Source: Fuerstiella sp. (GTDB lineage: Bacteria; Planctomycetota; Planctomycetia; Planctomycetales; Planctomycetaceae). Taken from it: a DNA stretch of 64,000 nucleotides. Position 1 is the stretch's first letter; every line of letters starts with the position of its first letter. The DNA lies in assembly GCA_014238335.1 (NCBI GenBank), contig JABABI010000017.1:125-64124 (forward strand), read 5' to 3'. Both the position numbers and the translations under genes were made by a program. The notes under the pieces are model-generated. The model saw nothing but the letters and a program-made list of their open reading frames with translations. It was not told the DNA's origin and searched no databases. Of this stretch, positions 37,612 to 47,524 are shown piece by piece.

Positions 37612-39699
37612 CTATTTGTCGTCCTTAGCTTCGCTTTTGTCCTCGGCATCTTTGTCGTCACTGACTTCGTCTTCCTTAGCTTCGTCTTCCTTAGCTTCGT
37701 CTTCCTTAGCTTCGTCTTCCTTAGCTTCGTCTTCCTCAGCAGGGGCGTCCTCAGCAGGGGCGTCCTTTGCCTCGTCCGTTTTTTCTTCTTCCGTTTCCTT
37801 CTTGCTGACGACGTCTTTGCGTTCAATACGGAACTTTTCGAAGCTGTCCGACGAAATCACGTAGTACCAGCCGGCGAAACGGGTGGACAGTTCGTCTGCT
37901 TTTTCTTTGCCGGTCTTAACCTTGTCCTCGTATTTCTTCAGGTCGCTTTCATACGCCGTCTTCTGCGCTTCGTATTCGCCCATCGCCGCGTCGTAGGCCT
38001 CCTGAGCCACCTGCTTTGGATCCTTTGCCGGTTCCTCCGGTTTTTCGTCTTCTTTGGTATCTGCAGCAGGTTCGTCGCCTTTGGCGGCTTCGTCCACTGC
38101 TGCTGGAGCAGGTTTCGTTTCTGCATCAGTTGCCGGGGCATCCTTCGCAGGTGCGTCAGCAACCTGCTTTTCGTCAGCAGGTTCGCTGGCCGCAGGTTTC
38201 TTAGCGTCTGCTTTTTCCTGAGGCGCGGCATCTGCTTTCGGTTCATCTGTGGCAGGCTTTTCGTCAGCCTGAGGTTCTGCTTCTGTTTTGACCGCGTCTG
38301 CGTTTTCTTCGTCGGCACCGCAGGAGTCGTCTTTTTCTGTCTCTTTCTTTTCTCCGTCTGCATCCTCGTCTTTCAGGGGAGCAGCATCCTCTGTCTTTTC
38401 TGCCGCGTCTTCTTTCGCAGCCTTATTCAGAATCGCTGGCTTTGTTGGTTCAACGGGAGCGACGGGCTTTTCGCCCAACAACGATTCGTTGAAATCGGCC
38501 TTAACCAGCAGGTAACGACGGGGACCGTCTTCTGAAGTCTCATCTTCATTGGCCCCACCGTCTTCCTTGTCTTCGCTGCCTTCTGCGTCTTCGTCCCTGG
38601 ACGCGTCCGCCTTTGCTTCGTCTCCCAGGCCTACCTCAATTTCCTTGCCCGTGCCACGAGCGATCTCGCCGAAGTACAGCGTGTACTGGACACCGTTGTT
38701 GATACCGGCGACGAGTTCACCTTCATTAGAATACAGTCGCTTCTTGCCGTCTCTGTCTCCGGCAATGAAGTAACCCTGAGCCTGCATCTGATCCTCCAAC
38801 TGACGCTCCAGAATCTGTTTGATTGCCGGATTGACGCGCATGTTGTCGTCCAGCCCCTCAGGTTTCGGGCGGACTCCCACGATTTTCAGCTGGTCCAGGT
38901 TGGTGGCGATTGTGCTGATCGGACTCTTGTCCAGTTCCTCTGCCTCTTCGTTGAGTCCATCGAGTTCCCAGTCGCCCGACGTTTCCAGGTCCTTCTTCGT
39001 AAACTGCAGCAATTCCTTCTTCTCGATGGTGCCACGTTGCTCGTTAATGGAATAGTTGTCGACGACAACCTTAACAATGTCCGTCTGGTTGATTTTCAAC
39101 AGGTCTGGCTCAATCCAGTCGCTGAATTTTGCTGACAGCTCGACGTCCAACTGAGCAATGTAGGTGGTGTCTTTTGCAGGTTCTCGGACGTAATAGCTGC
39201 CGCTGAGACCTTCCACCTGGTTGCCCTTAATCAGGTCCACCAGTGCGTTGTCGCTGCCATCGCTGAGCGTCAGGCGAGTCCCGCGTTCATCGGATGTTGC
39301 GGCCCCTTTTTCAGAGGGATCGACAACGCCGTACAGCTTCCAGTCGTCTGTGCTGCGACTCTGGACGGCCGTCTTCTTCAGGCCGAGCAGTGATGTTGCG
39401 GTCTTGGCCAAACGGTCTTCCGCTTCGGCTGGGTAGTTGTGATGAGACGGGATTACCCACAATCCATCGTCGTTTTGCGTGACGGAGAACGTCTGAGACT
39501 CCTGCTCGTCACCGTCGTAGTCAACGACGGTCAGAGACGTTGCCCTGGTCGGGTCAGCGAAGTCGGCAAAGAATTCCTGGCCCACCTCTCCGAATCCGGC
39601 AACGGAGGATGGCTTGGACGCAAACCACGCGACGGTTGCCAGCAGAACGGAAACGCCTGCAACGGCGGCAAATGTCAGAGTACGAGATGTTGGATTCAT
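37612..39699 (-). CDS. DUF4340 protein with long disordered acidic insertion
   Basis: Third gene of a GldA-GldFG-DUF4340 group. The 695-residue protein starts with a membrane anchor (LTFAAVAGVSVLLATVAWF, residues about 8-26). DUF4340 follows, recognisable from DGLWVIPSHHNYPAEAEDRLAK, DWKLYGVVDPSEKG and SYYVREPAKDTTYIAQL. From about residue 350 to 600 there is a Glu/Lys/Ala/Pro-rich region that interrupts the last part of the domain (DFNESLLGEKP before, WYYVISSDSFEKFRIERKDV after). The C-terminus is a repeat of EAKED units ending in KSEAKDDK. In gliding bacteroidetes DUF4340 is found beside Gld ABC-type genes; here the function is unknown. The extreme acidity suggests a disordered or spacer region outside the membrane. 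Confidence 0.85.
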   Translation of the reverse strand: MNPTSRTLTFAAVAGVSVLLATVAWFASKPSSVAGFGEVGQEFFADFADPTRATSLTVVDYDGDEQESQTFSVTQNDDGLWVIPSHHNYPAEAEDRLAKTATSLLGLKKTAVQSRSTDDWKLYGVVDPSEKGAATSDERGTRLTLSDGSDNALVDLIKGNQVEGLSGSYYVREPAKDTTYIAQLDVELSAKFSDWIEPDLLKINQTDIVKVVVDNYSINEQRGTIEKKELLQFTKKDLETSGDWELDGLNEEAEELDKSPISTIATNLDQLKIVGVRPKPEGLDDNMRVNPAIKQILERQLEDQMQAQGYFIAGDRDGKKRLYSNEGELVAGINNGVQYTLYFGEIARGTGKEIEVGLGDEAKADASRDEDAEGSEDKEDGGANEDETSEDGPRRYLLVKADFNESLLGEKPVAPVEPTKPAILNKAAKEDAAEKTEDAAPLKDEDADGEKKETEKDDSCGADEENADAVKTEAEPQADEKPATDEPKADAAPQEKADAKKPAASEPADEKQVADAPAKDAPATDAETKPAPAAVDEAAKGDEPAADTKEDEKPEEPAKDPKQVAQEAYDAAMGEYEAQKTAYESDLKKYEDKVKTGKEKADELSTRFAGWYYVISSDSFEKFRIERKDVVSKKETEEEKTDEAKDAPAEDAPAEEDEAKEDEAKEDEAKEDEAKEDEVSDDKDAEDKSEAKDDK
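37666..37770 (-). repeat. 15-bp in-frame tandem repeats in the DUF4340 gene
   Basis: Five 15-base units (TTCGTCTTCCTTAGC on the plus strand, last copy with one change) at 37666-37740 encode five EAKED-type repeats. They are followed by two units of a different 15-mer (AGGGGCGTCCTCAGC) at 37741-37770. Such repeats vary easily in copy number without breaking the frame. Confidence 0.92.
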
Positions 39700-39864
39700 T
39701 TCTCAACCTGTGTTCTGAAACGCTGAGACGATGTATGTGATTGGGTTTGCCAGAAATTCGATTAATGGCCAGCCGCTGGCGTTAGCCGACGGTTTCATCT
39801 GACATTTGAATTTGTTGTGTTCGAAGCAGTGGGCTGGCGCCCACCGGTCTTCTTTTCAAACGCA

Positions 39865-42618
39865 TTAACGACGACGACGTTCTGCAGTAATGGATTGTTG
39901 TTCGGCACTGCGTTGCAGGCCAAGAAACAGCAGACCAAAGCAGATCGGCAGGATTGCCGGGAGGATATAAGCCCAAACTCGAACACCGGTTTCGATGCGG
40001 CGGATCTCCCGCTTCATTTCCAGTCCCGCTTTGCGAATACTGGCATTCTTTTCACGTTCGAGTTCCTGCTGGTCCAGGTCCAGCTTTCGATTCAGCTGCT
40101 GCTCCTTCTGCTTCAGCAACTGTGTCTTGCTGGTCCCATCCAGATCCTTTCGGTCCTGAACTTCCGTGATTTCCGCCTGCAGTTCCTTGCGGGCTTCGTC
40201 CAGCCGATCAGTCATGACCTTGTCGGCGGCCTTTTCTTCGTCGTTCATCTTCTTACGAAGTTCACGAGTCTGGCTCTCGACGTACTCCAGCGTCTTCAGG
40301 CTGGCTCGGCGAGACCGCAGATCGATGAATGTTTCTTCCTGTGCCAGAGCATCGACAGCATTCAGGATAAATGTCACGTTGTCGAAAGCGATGTCCAGGT
40401 TGCCAAGATTTCGTTCCATAAAAAACCAGTCGCTGATCATGTCGACGTCTGAACAGAAAATGACGTTCACAGGATTGTCGTCACTTTCATTCCTGATGTG
40501 AGCAGCAATCACGTGGGAATAGGTGTCGTCGAAGCGTTTTGGCTCCGGGTTAATCTGAGCGGATGGGGACATCGTCATCGGGTTGAATGACTGTGAGATA
40601 TAGTCCTCCCACGGCAGCAGTCCTGATTCGCCGCTGGTCTGCAGCAGAGGAATGAATTCCTGATCTTTTTTCTTACTGGTTTCCTGAATTGATCCAGCGT
40701 ACAGGCAGACCAGGTCATCCAGATCCTTTGTTATCGGGCTTTCGGAGCTGAACGCCTGTTTGGGATTGCCGGCGCGGGAAACGAAAACGTATTCCGGCGG
40801 CAGTGCCCCAAACTGACTGTGTGGGTTCATGCGGTCATAGACAGCCTGTCCGTGATCCCAGCGGACATCAAGCAGGCTCATCAATGAACGCAGCTCACCG
40901 TTGTCGGCCTTTGGTTCGGGCCGCTGCTGCTGCTGCCCCATCATCATGCCCATACCGCCACCGGGACTTGGCTTCGGCAGTTTGGGGGCCATTGTCAGCC
41001 CGAATTGGCCCTGAGCAAAGATCGGACACGGATCATCGAAAACGAGGGTCGGCCGGCCAGCCTGGACATACTCCATGAAGTTGTCCATCTGAGGCTGAGT
41101 GAGTGACGATGGCACCACCGCCAGCAGCACGTCGAAGTCCTCGACTGCATCATCAGGACCGCCCGCACTCGTTTCGCCAGCCAGAATCTTTCGCGACGGA
41201 TTCACGCCGATCACTTTGTACTGTTTGCGGAGTTCATTGACGATGGCCCAGTCGCGTCCACCACCGCCCATGCCGCCACCGGAAGAAATCACGTTGGCAT
41301 CGGTTTGTAGTACTCCTATTGTCAGTCGATCTTTCTGAGAGACTGTTCTGACAGAACGTGTCAGTTCGTATTCGATCGGCAGACCTTTGCCGAAGAATGG
41401 GATCTCCACATTGTCGGTGGGGCTCTGCACGATCGCACCCAGAAAGACTTCTGCCTCTTCCAGCTTGCCGTCCTGTTGGTACTGAATCCGGCGAGGATTA
41501 ACACCCAAAGCCCTGGCTTCCTCGGCTGCTTCACTGAAAGGTTCAACGTCCACAACTCGAACTTCCAGCTGACCGCCGCCGCGAAGATCAAATTCACGCA
41601 GCAGCCCCAGCAATCGTCGCCGCGTTTCGCTGTATTCGCGAGGTACGTCGGGGCTGACGAACGCCTGGATCGTAATCAACTGACCACCTTCAAGGTCGTC
41701 GATCGTCGTGTAGGTTGCGTCTGACAGCGAAAACAGACTCTCTGCTGTCAGGTCAGCTCGAACGGGCCACATGCTGACAAGCACCAGCAGGCTGACAAGT
41801 GTGATGCCAAGACAAATCGTACGGCTGACGTATTGCAGTTCCATGCCCACGACTTCGGTTGCATGCCAGCGGCGTTTTGATATCACGACAAGATTCAGGT
41901 ACAGCATCAGCCCCGTCAAAAACACGAAGTAACAAAAGCTCGACAGCGGCAGCACGCCCAGGCTGAAGTCACGAAGCTGATCCTGCAGGCTTAAGCCCTG
42001 GACGGCCGTTCGAAACCCATACGACTGTCCACCGAATCCAAACTGCGTCAGCAGCCATTCTGTCAGCCCGGCCAGATTGCCGATGAAAACCGGGACGCAG
42101 CAGAAAACAACGCCCAGGACAAAGGCCACCGTGGCACTGCTGGTCAAGGCCGACGCCAGCATCCCCACGGACAGCAATGCCGCTCCCGACAGCCAATAGC
42201 CACAATAACTGGAAGCCAGCAGACCCCAGTCGGGGTCACCCATCTGAGACAGAAAGACCGCGTTCACCAATGAAAACACGATGGCCACGGTATAGACGCC
42301 AAGGACGGACAGGTACTTGCCAATCAGAATCTCAACATCCGTCGCTGGCAGCGTGAACAGCAGTTCGTCGGTGCCCAACTTTCGTTCGTCGGACCACACG
42401 GTCATGGTGATGGCCGGAATCAGGAACAACAGCAACAGCGGAAACTGCTGACTGAGCTGGTCAAGATTCGCCAGATTGGCCGCAAAAAACTGAGTGTTAA
42501 ATGCCATCACGGATGCTGCAACGCAGAACACGATGATGAACAGATAGCCCAGAATGCTGGAAAAGTAGCTGCGGAAATTGCGTTTGGTGACAGCCAGAAT
42601 CACGTTTGCGCGAATCAT
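39865..42618 (-). CDS. GldF-GldG fusion: ABC-2 permease plus GldG-like domain
   Basis: A 917-residue membrane protein; the start ATG 42618 is the first codon of the conserved N-terminus (MIRANVILAVTKRNFRSYFSSI), the frame being open to 42675. Residues about 1-240 are an ABC-2 permease (GldF-like) with six membrane segments and the motif VWSDERKLGTDELLFTLP. A further helix pair (LCLGITLVSLLVLVSMWPVR) leads into a large extracytoplasmic GldG-type domain (DLTAESLFSLSDAT, then YTTIDDLEGGQLITIQAFVS) and a coiled coil near 780-870. The C-terminal helix is YILPAILPICFGLLFLGL. In gliding bacteria GldF and GldG are separate proteins with the ATPase GldA. Here they are fused and followed by DUF4340. 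The substrate is unknown; gliding is not implied. Confidence 0.9.
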   Translation of the reverse strand: MIRANVILAVTKRNFRSYFSSILGYLFIIVFCVAASVMAFNTQFFAANLANLDQLSQQFPLLLLFLIPAITMTVWSDERKLGTDELLFTLPATDVEILIGKYLSVLGVYTVAIVFSLVNAVFLSQMGDPDWGLLASSYCGYWLSGAALLSVGMLASALTSSATVAFVLGVVFCCVPVFIGNLAGLTEWLLTQFGFGGQSYGFRTAVQGLSLQDQLRDFSLGVLPLSSFCYFVFLTGLMLYLNLVVISKRRWHATEVVGMELQYVSRTICLGITLVSLLVLVSMWPVRADLTAESLFSLSDATYTTIDDLEGGQLITIQAFVSPDVPREYSETRRRLLGLLREFDLRGGGQLEVRVVDVEPFSEAAEEARALGVNPRRIQYQQDGKLEEAEVFLGAIVQSPTDNVEIPFFGKGLPIEYELTRSVRTVSQKDRLTIGVLQTDANVISSGGGMGGGGRDWAIVNELRKQYKVIGVNPSRKILAGETSAGGPDDAVEDFDVLLAVVPSSLTQPQMDNFMEYVQAGRPTLVFDDPCPIFAQGQFGLTMAPKLPKPSPGGGMGMMMGQQQQRPEPKADNGELRSLMSLLDVRWDHGQAVYDRMNPHSQFGALPPEYVFVSRAGNPKQAFSSESPITKDLDDLVCLYAGSIQETSKKKDQEFIPLLQTSGESGLLPWEDYISQSFNPMTMSPSAQINPEPKRFDDTYSHVIAAHIRNESDDNPVNVIFCSDVDMISDWFFMERNLGNLDIAFDNVTFILNAVDALAQEETFIDLRSRRASLKTLEYVESQTRELRKKMNDEEKAADKVMTDRLDEARKELQAEITEVQDRKDLDGTSKTQLLKQKEQQLNRKLDLDQQELEREKNASIRKAGLEMKREIRRIETGVRVWAYILPAILPICFGLLFLGLQRSAEQQSITAERRRR

Positions 42619-42698
42619 GGTGTTGCGACGCCTATTTGAATTGAAGGAATGAGTGTAAAAGTCTTCAGCCAGCACGAAAACCGGCTACTGTTTCTGGC

Positions 42699-43475
42699 CT
42701 ACGCTCCGCTGGTGAGTGAGCGAAACTTCTCTTCCATTTCGACCTCGTTGGAACCGAGATCCACGGTCGGCCCGTCAAAGACGATTTTGCCGTTGTGAAT
42801 CATGATGACTCGCGAACAAATGGCCCGCACTTCCTGAAGGATGTGAGTCGACAGCAGAATTGTCTTTGTCTGAGCCAGTTCCGTGATCAGTTCGCGTACG
42901 CCGTGTACTTGGTTTGGGTCCAGCCCGCTGGTGGGTTCGTCCAGAATCAGGACCTCGGGATCGTGCAACATTGCATTCGCCATCCCGACGCGTTGCCGAA
43001 ATCCACGCGACAACTTTGCAATGGGCTTTCGCCAGACTTCGCCGAGAGAACACTTGTCTGCGACCCACGCCAATCGGTCAGCCAGGACGCCGCCGGTAAC
43101 GCCACGAACTTCACCAATATATTTCAGCATGCCCTCAGGAGTCATTTCCGTGTAGAGCGGACCGTTTTCCGGCAGGTATCCCAGTTTTTCGCTGGCTTTG
43201 ATGCGGTCAGTGGCGATGTTCAGGCCTGCCAGCCACGACTCGCCGCAACTGGGCGAAAGATAGCCGGTCAGCATCTTCATTGTCGTGCTCTTGCCGGCAC
43301 CGTTGGGTCCCAGAAACGCGCAAACCTGACCTCCGGGCACGGTAAACGACACATTCTGCGTCGCTGCAAATTCTCCGTAGAACTTGCTCAGCCCTTTGGC
43401 TTCGATCATCACGTTGGTGGCAGAACCGGATTCGGTTCCGGTACTCGGCTCAGACACTTCTGAGGCAGAACTCAT
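42699..43475 (-). CDS. ABC transporter ATP-binding protein (GldA-like)
   Basis: The ATPase partner of the downstream GldF-GldG fusion, 258 aa. Walker A GPNGAGKST is at 56-64, Q-loop GYLPENGPLY, signature LSRGFRQRVG, Walker B VLILDEPTSGLDP and H-loop LLSTHI. The LS(K/R)GFRQR signature is typical for GldA/NatA-like exporters. A Ser/Thr/Glu-rich 20-residue N-terminal tail comes before the domain. It is the first gene of a three-gene cluster (ATPase, permease, DUF4340), all on the minus strand with gaps of 80 and 165 bases. No promoter motif is obvious in the 487-base stretch before it. Confidence 0.95.
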   Translation of the reverse strand: MSSASEVSEPSTGTESGSATNVMIEAKGLSKFYGEFAATQNVSFTVPGGQVCAFLGPNGAGKSTTMKMLTGYLSPSCGESWLAGLNIATDRIKASEKLGYLPENGPLYTEMTPEGMLKYIGEVRGVTGGVLADRLAWVADKCSLGEVWRKPIAKLSRGFRQRVGMANAMLHDPEVLILDEPTSGLDPNQVHGVRELITELAQTKTILLSTHILQEVRAICSRVIMIHNGKIVFDGPTVDLGSNEVEMEEKFRSLTSGA

Positions 43476-43962
43476 AGCGTAACTCTCGACCTGTATTGTT
43501 GGTATGGAAACAAAACAACGCGAACGTAATGCTCAACGCGATCACTGAGACTTAAGGGCGGGACATCGCAAACATCAGAACTTCGTCTGATATTCAAATG
43601 TTGCTTAGGCGACTTTCACCAGATGGGTTGTCTGTTGAAGTCCAGCGGAACTGCCGGATCGGCAGTAGGAACTCCACCTTAACGCGGCAGCAAACAGCAT
43701 TCCAATCAGCATGTCCGTTTTTGAGGCAGAATTCTTCGTTGCCGTTGGCGGTGACTTCCGGAAGAAATTCAGGAATTTTCAAATTGAACCCTGAAAGTGG
43801 GACTCGTGTCGGTGCTGCGGCACCGTAAAACTCTTGTCCCAACGTGTATTCGGAGACCTGCGACTACGTTCCGACGATCGACAGGTGATTCTTGTAAAAC
43901 CAGAGAATTGAAGGCCCGTCCTGGTCTTCCGGTTCCCGCCATTGTTTTTCGGAGTTTCAGGC
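43476..43962. other. Divergent intergenic region before pdxJ
   Basis: 487 bases separate the ABC ATPase gene (-) from pdxJ (+). Frames here (43594-43842 minus, 43598-43828 plus) mirror each other and have no recognisable product. It should contain both promoters. I see no RNA gene. Confidence 0.45.
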
Positions 43963-44679
43963 ATGCCACTTCTTGGAGTCAACATCGACCACGTTGCTAC
44001 GGTACGGCAGGCGCGGAGGACGAACGAGCCCGACCCTGTTCATGCTGCGATCCTGGCGGAGTTGGGTGGAGCTGACGGCATTACCGTGCATTTGCGAGAA
44101 GATCGTCGCCACATACAGGATCGCGACGTGCGAATCCTGCGGCAGATGATCCGAGTGAAAATGAATCTGGAGATGGCAGTCGAACAGGAGATCGTCGACA
44201 TTGCCCTCGACATTCTGCCGGAACAGGCCACCCTTGTTCCCGAAAAACGGGAAGAAGTCACGACCGAAGGTGGGCTGGATGTCATCGGCAACCGTGACCG
44301 AGTGCAGCGCACGATTGACCAACTGCAGGATCGAGACATTAGCGTCAGCCTGTTTATCGATCCGGACGTCACCCAGGTAGAAGCATCTGCGGAAGCAGGT
44401 GTCGAGGCCATCGAACTGCACACCGGCGCCTTCGCCGACGCCGCAACCGCAGCCCAGGCCGATGCGGAATTCGACAGGATCGTTGCAGCCGGACAGGCAG
44501 CCATTCAACGAGGCCTCATGCTGAACATGGGACACGGTCTGACGTATCGCAACGTGCGTCGGATAGCCGACATCGACGGCGTCCACGAACTTAACATCGG
44601 CCACAGCATCATCAGCCACGCCGTGATGGTCGGTCTCGAACGCGCCGTCAGAGAGATGAAGGAACTGGTGACGCGGTAG
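43963..44679 (+). CDS. pdxJ: Pyridoxine 5'-phosphate synthase
   Basis: Condenses 1-deoxyxylulose 5-phosphate with 3-amino-2-oxopropyl phosphate (from the PdxA reaction) to form pyridoxine 5-phosphate. ATG 43963 gives the typical PdxJ start [18 protein letters not shown]; an ATG 7 codons upstream adds nothing conserved. Family motifs in order: [21 protein letters not shown] (phosphate/substrate site), [69 protein letters not shown] and [13 protein letters not shown]. The protein has 238 aa, normal length. With pdxA 33 kb away this window encodes two steps of the same B6 pathway. Confidence 0.97.
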   Translation: MPLLGVNIDHVATVRQARRTNEPDPVHAAILAELGGADGITVHLREDRRHIQDRDVRILRQMIRVKMNLEMAVEQEIVDIALDILPEQATLVPEKREEVTTEGGLDVIGNRDRVQRTIDQLQDRDISVSLFIDPDVTQVEASAEAGVEAIELHTGAFADAATAAQADAEFDRIVAAGQAAIQRGLMLNMGHGLTYRNVRRIADIDGVHELNIGHSIISHAVMVGLERAVREMKELVTR

Positions 44680-45101
44680 TCTCTCCTGCTCGCCACACCG
44701 CCTGCCGGCGTAATTCTCGGGCCTGTGCACTACTCCTTCTCCTTTGTGCCTGTGATAGTAGTGCAAACGCCTGAAAACCACCGGGGCCAGCCCGGTGGCG
44801 GGTGAGGAGCAGCTGCGGCGCTTTCGCGGGGTTGGTTCGTCTCGCGCTGACGATGCTGAAAACGGGCTTTGTTTGAAGACTGTTGTCGTGGGGTGGGATT
44901 CTCGTTGACCGTTGACGCCCCAGCAGATAGCATCTGGCAACCTTTGGCGTGAGTCTGTGCCGTTCTGCACCGCGTTGATGCATTACGAAGGCAAAGTTAC
45001 TGTAATGTCTGTGATTACTTCAATTCAGATTATCTGCATCTGCGACGTTATCGTCAGCAGCAGAAAGTGACTTGCCTGAGGTAAACCGAAATCATCGTTA
45101 C
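44680..45101 (+). other. Structured intergenic region ending in a strong terminator
   Basis: No supported gene between pdxJ and the terminator at 45102. There are two clear hairpins: TGCACTACT/AGTAGTGCA (44726-44734 with 44757-44765) and CCACCGGG/CCCGGTGG (44778-44785 with 44791-44798). The 3' part also holds a T/A-rich stretch (44995-45045). A strong terminator follows 423 bases after the pdxJ stop, which is far for a gene terminator. The region may therefore encode a noncoding RNA, or a long pdxJ 3' UTR. It does not match tmRNA, RNase P or 6S signatures that I could recognise. Confidence 0.35.
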
Positions 45102-45130
45102 AAGCCCTCAGGTCTCCTGAGGGCTTTTTT
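45102..45130 (+). terminator. Strong rho-independent terminator
   Basis: AAGCCCTCAG pairs with CTGAGGGCTT (10 bp) with a short loop, followed by TTTTTT. It points to transcription from the left (pdxJ or the structured region) ending here, about 165 bases before the cimA-like gene. Confidence 0.93.
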
Positions 45131-45294
45131 GTTGCCTGCCGGAATTCCACGATCCGCTACACCGTCCCGCAGAATCTTGAAGACATGTCTACAGATTTCA
45201 CCGATGACACTGATTGTGCAGTGACGATCCTGACCTGCGTAATCAGCAGACCCAACGTGCTCCGACGCTGAACTTCTACTCGAAACTCAACATC

Positions 45295-46863
45295 ATGGCC
45301 CGCATCCAGCTTTACGACACGACGCTTCGCGATGGCTCTCAGGGAGAAGGAGTTAACTTCTCTCTGCAGGACAAGCTGATGATTGCCACCAAGCTTGACG
45401 AATTGGGGTTCGACTACATCGAAGGTGGTTACCCGTTGTCCAATCCCAAGGACGAAGAGTTCTTTCGGCGAGCCACCGACATGGAGTGGAAGCATGCGAA
45501 AATCACAGCTTTCGGAATGACTCGCCGCAAAGACATCGCCGCCTCCGACGATATCGGTATGCAGGCACTGGTCAACAGCAAGGCGCCGGTCATTACCATC
45601 GTCGGAAAAACGTGGGACCTGCACGTCACTGAAGTGCTGCGAGTTTCGCTGGAAGAAAACCTCGCCATGATTCGGGACTCTGTCGCGTACGCGAAGTCCG
45701 AGGGGCGGGAAGTCATTTACGACGCCGAACACTGCTTCGACGGCTGGCAGGCCAATCCGGATTATGCGATGCAGACATGGCAGGCGGCAGCAGAAGCCGG
45801 GGCTGACATGATCTGCATGTGCGATACCAACGGCGGGTCGCTGCCTGATCTGATCGCAGCCGGTGTGGAAGGACTAAGGAAAGAACTGGGCGTGCCTGTC
45901 GGCATTCACTGTCACAACGACAGCGCACTTGCTGTCGCGAACTCGATGGCGGGACTAAACGCCGGAGCCATTCAGGTCCAGGGCACGATCAACGGTATCG
46001 GCGAACGCTGCGGTAATGTTGACCTGGTGTCAATGGCCGCGAACCTGGCGTTGAAGATGAATCATGACGTCCTGGTCGACGGAGGAATTTCCCGTTTGAC
46101 GGAGTTGTCCCGTTACGTCTACGAAATGGCCAACATGAATTTTCAGAACGGGCAGCCCTTCGTCGGTTCCAGTGCATTCGCTCACAAAGGTGGCATGCAT
46201 GTGCACGCAGTAAATCGGGTTTCTCACAGCTACGAGCACATCCCGCCGGAATCCGTTGGAAATGCAAGGCGTGTGCTGATCAGTGAACTGTCCGGCCGTT
46301 CGAACATCATGGCCAAGACCACCAAATTTCGCTTGGAAGAGGAAGGCGAGCTGCAGGCGAAGATCCTGGGGGCCGTGCAGGATCTGGAAAACGACGGTTA
46401 CCAGTTCGAGGCCGCCGAGGCATCGTTTGACCTGCTGGTGATGAAACAGGCAGGTACTTTCAAGCACACGTTTGAACTCGACCATTACCGAGTCAACGTC
46501 GTAAATCAGTCACGTGAACCGGTCACTGATGCCGTGATTAAGCTGACGGTCGGCAGCGACGAGTACCTGGTGGTGGGCGAAGGCGACGGGCCGGTCAATG
46601 CCCTGGACTCGGCCTTGAGAAAGGCACTGTTGCCATCATCCCCCGGCCTGTCAGAAATGAGCCTGGTGGACTACAAAGTGCGAGTGATCAACAGCACGGA
46701 AGGTACGGCCGCCAGAGTGCGAGTGGTCATCGAAAGCAAAGACAAAATCGATGTATGGAGCACCGTGGGAGTCAGCGAAAACATTATCGAAGCCAGCTGG
46801 ATCGCCCTGGTGGATGCCTTCGAATACAAGATTCACAAAGACCGCGGCGCGGTGACTGGGTAA
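45295..46863 (+). CDS. cimA: Citramalate synthase (2-isopropylmalate synthase family)
   Basis: The family condenses acetyl-CoA with 2-keto acids; the CimA branch uses pyruvate to make (R)-citramalate for threonine-independent isoleucine synthesis. ATG 45295 begins the conserved start [20 protein letters not shown]; the open frame extends to 45214. The catalytic TIM-barrel carries [22 protein letters not shown] and GIHCHND (metal His pair), [12 protein letters not shown] and later the C-terminal regulatory domain (from about residue 380; [49 protein letters not shown]). The two-domain layout with 522 aa matches CimA of the long branch rather than LeuA. Substrate choice between pyruvate and other acids is not proven by sequence. 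Confidence 0.85.
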   Translation: MARIQLYDTTLRDGSQGEGVNFSLQDKLMIATKLDELGFDYIEGGYPLSNPKDEEFFRRATDMEWKHAKITAFGMTRRKDIAASDDIGMQALVNSKAPVITIVGKTWDLHVTEVLRVSLEENLAMIRDSVAYAKSEGREVIYDAEHCFDGWQANPDYAMQTWQAAAEAGADMICMCDTNGGSLPDLIAAGVEGLRKELGVPVGIHCHNDSALAVANSMAGLNAGAIQVQGTINGIGERCGNVDLVSMAANLALKMNHDVLVDGGISRLTELSRYVYEMANMNFQNGQPFVGSSAFAHKGGMHVHAVNRVSHSYEHIPPESVGNARRVLISELSGRSNIMAKTTKFRLEEEGELQAKILGAVQDLENDGYQFEAAEASFDLLVMKQAGTFKHTFELDHYRVNVVNQSREPVTDAVIKLTVGSDEYLVVGEGDGPVNALDSALRKALLPSSPGLSEMSLVDYKVRVINSTEGTAARVRVVIESKDKIDVWSTVGVSENIIEASWIALVDAFEYKIHKDRGAVTG

Positions 46864-47041
46864 CGAAAGCAAATCGCAGAATGGTCCACGGATTTTGCGA
46901 GGAAGAGGTTGTGACGGGCGAAACTCTCCTTGTCGCTTTGACGGTAAAATCTGTGCCCATGCTGTTACCGGGCTTCGACCAACGGTCGCCTGCATGACAA
47001 CCATCCCCCATCTCCCGTCGTTCAGACCGGGAGTGACGGAA

Positions 47042-47406
47042 ATGGAGAGAGATCCTCAGACTCACGCCATCATCGGGGCTGCTATGGAAGTTCATCGCGA
47101 GCCTGGCTGCGGTTTTCCGGAAGCCGTGTATCAGGAGGCTCGGAAAATTGAGTTCGGACACAAAGGATATACGTAATGAGCGAGAAGTGCGTCTGACTTT
47201 GAAATACAAACGGAACAACTTTCAACGTTCTACAAACCGGACTTCATCTGTTACGGTGAGATGGTGGTGGAACTCAAAGCGGTTTCAGAGACAACGGGGC
47301 TCACGCCACTCAAGTAATCAACGCCCTGAAGGCAACGGGGCATAAACGTGGCCTGCTGATTAACTTCGGGAAACCCAGCCTGGAATTCAAACGCTACGTC
47401 CTTTGA
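47042..47406 (+). pseudogene. Decayed GxxExxY protein gene
   Basis: Reading from ATG 47042 (GGAG upstream) gives [20 protein letters not shown] and then the name motif [10 protein letters not shown]. This frame ends at TAA 47174. The rest of the family continues in other frames: NEREVRLTLKYK (frame of 47148), then FYKPDFICYGEMVVELKAVS (from 47228), then HATQVINALKATGHKRGLLI and LEFKRYVL to TGA 47404-47406. At least three frameshifts therefore separate the parts. GxxExxY proteins are small PD-(D/E)xK-nuclease-like proteins common in planctomycetes and other environmental bacteria. The order and spacing of the pieces fit one ancestral gene of about 120 codons, so I call it a pseudogene. Sequencing error cannot be excluded, but three errors in 365 bases is unlikely when neighbours are intact. 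Confidence 0.88.
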
Positions 47407-47524
47407 CCACTCTCTCGTCTTTGTCTGCCGATTCGATGATCACAACCTGAACATGGACGTCGCAACTTTGCCGCTGAATCTTCGTAATCTGTAGACACAT
47501 CTTCTTTCCTGACTTTCAACGATC

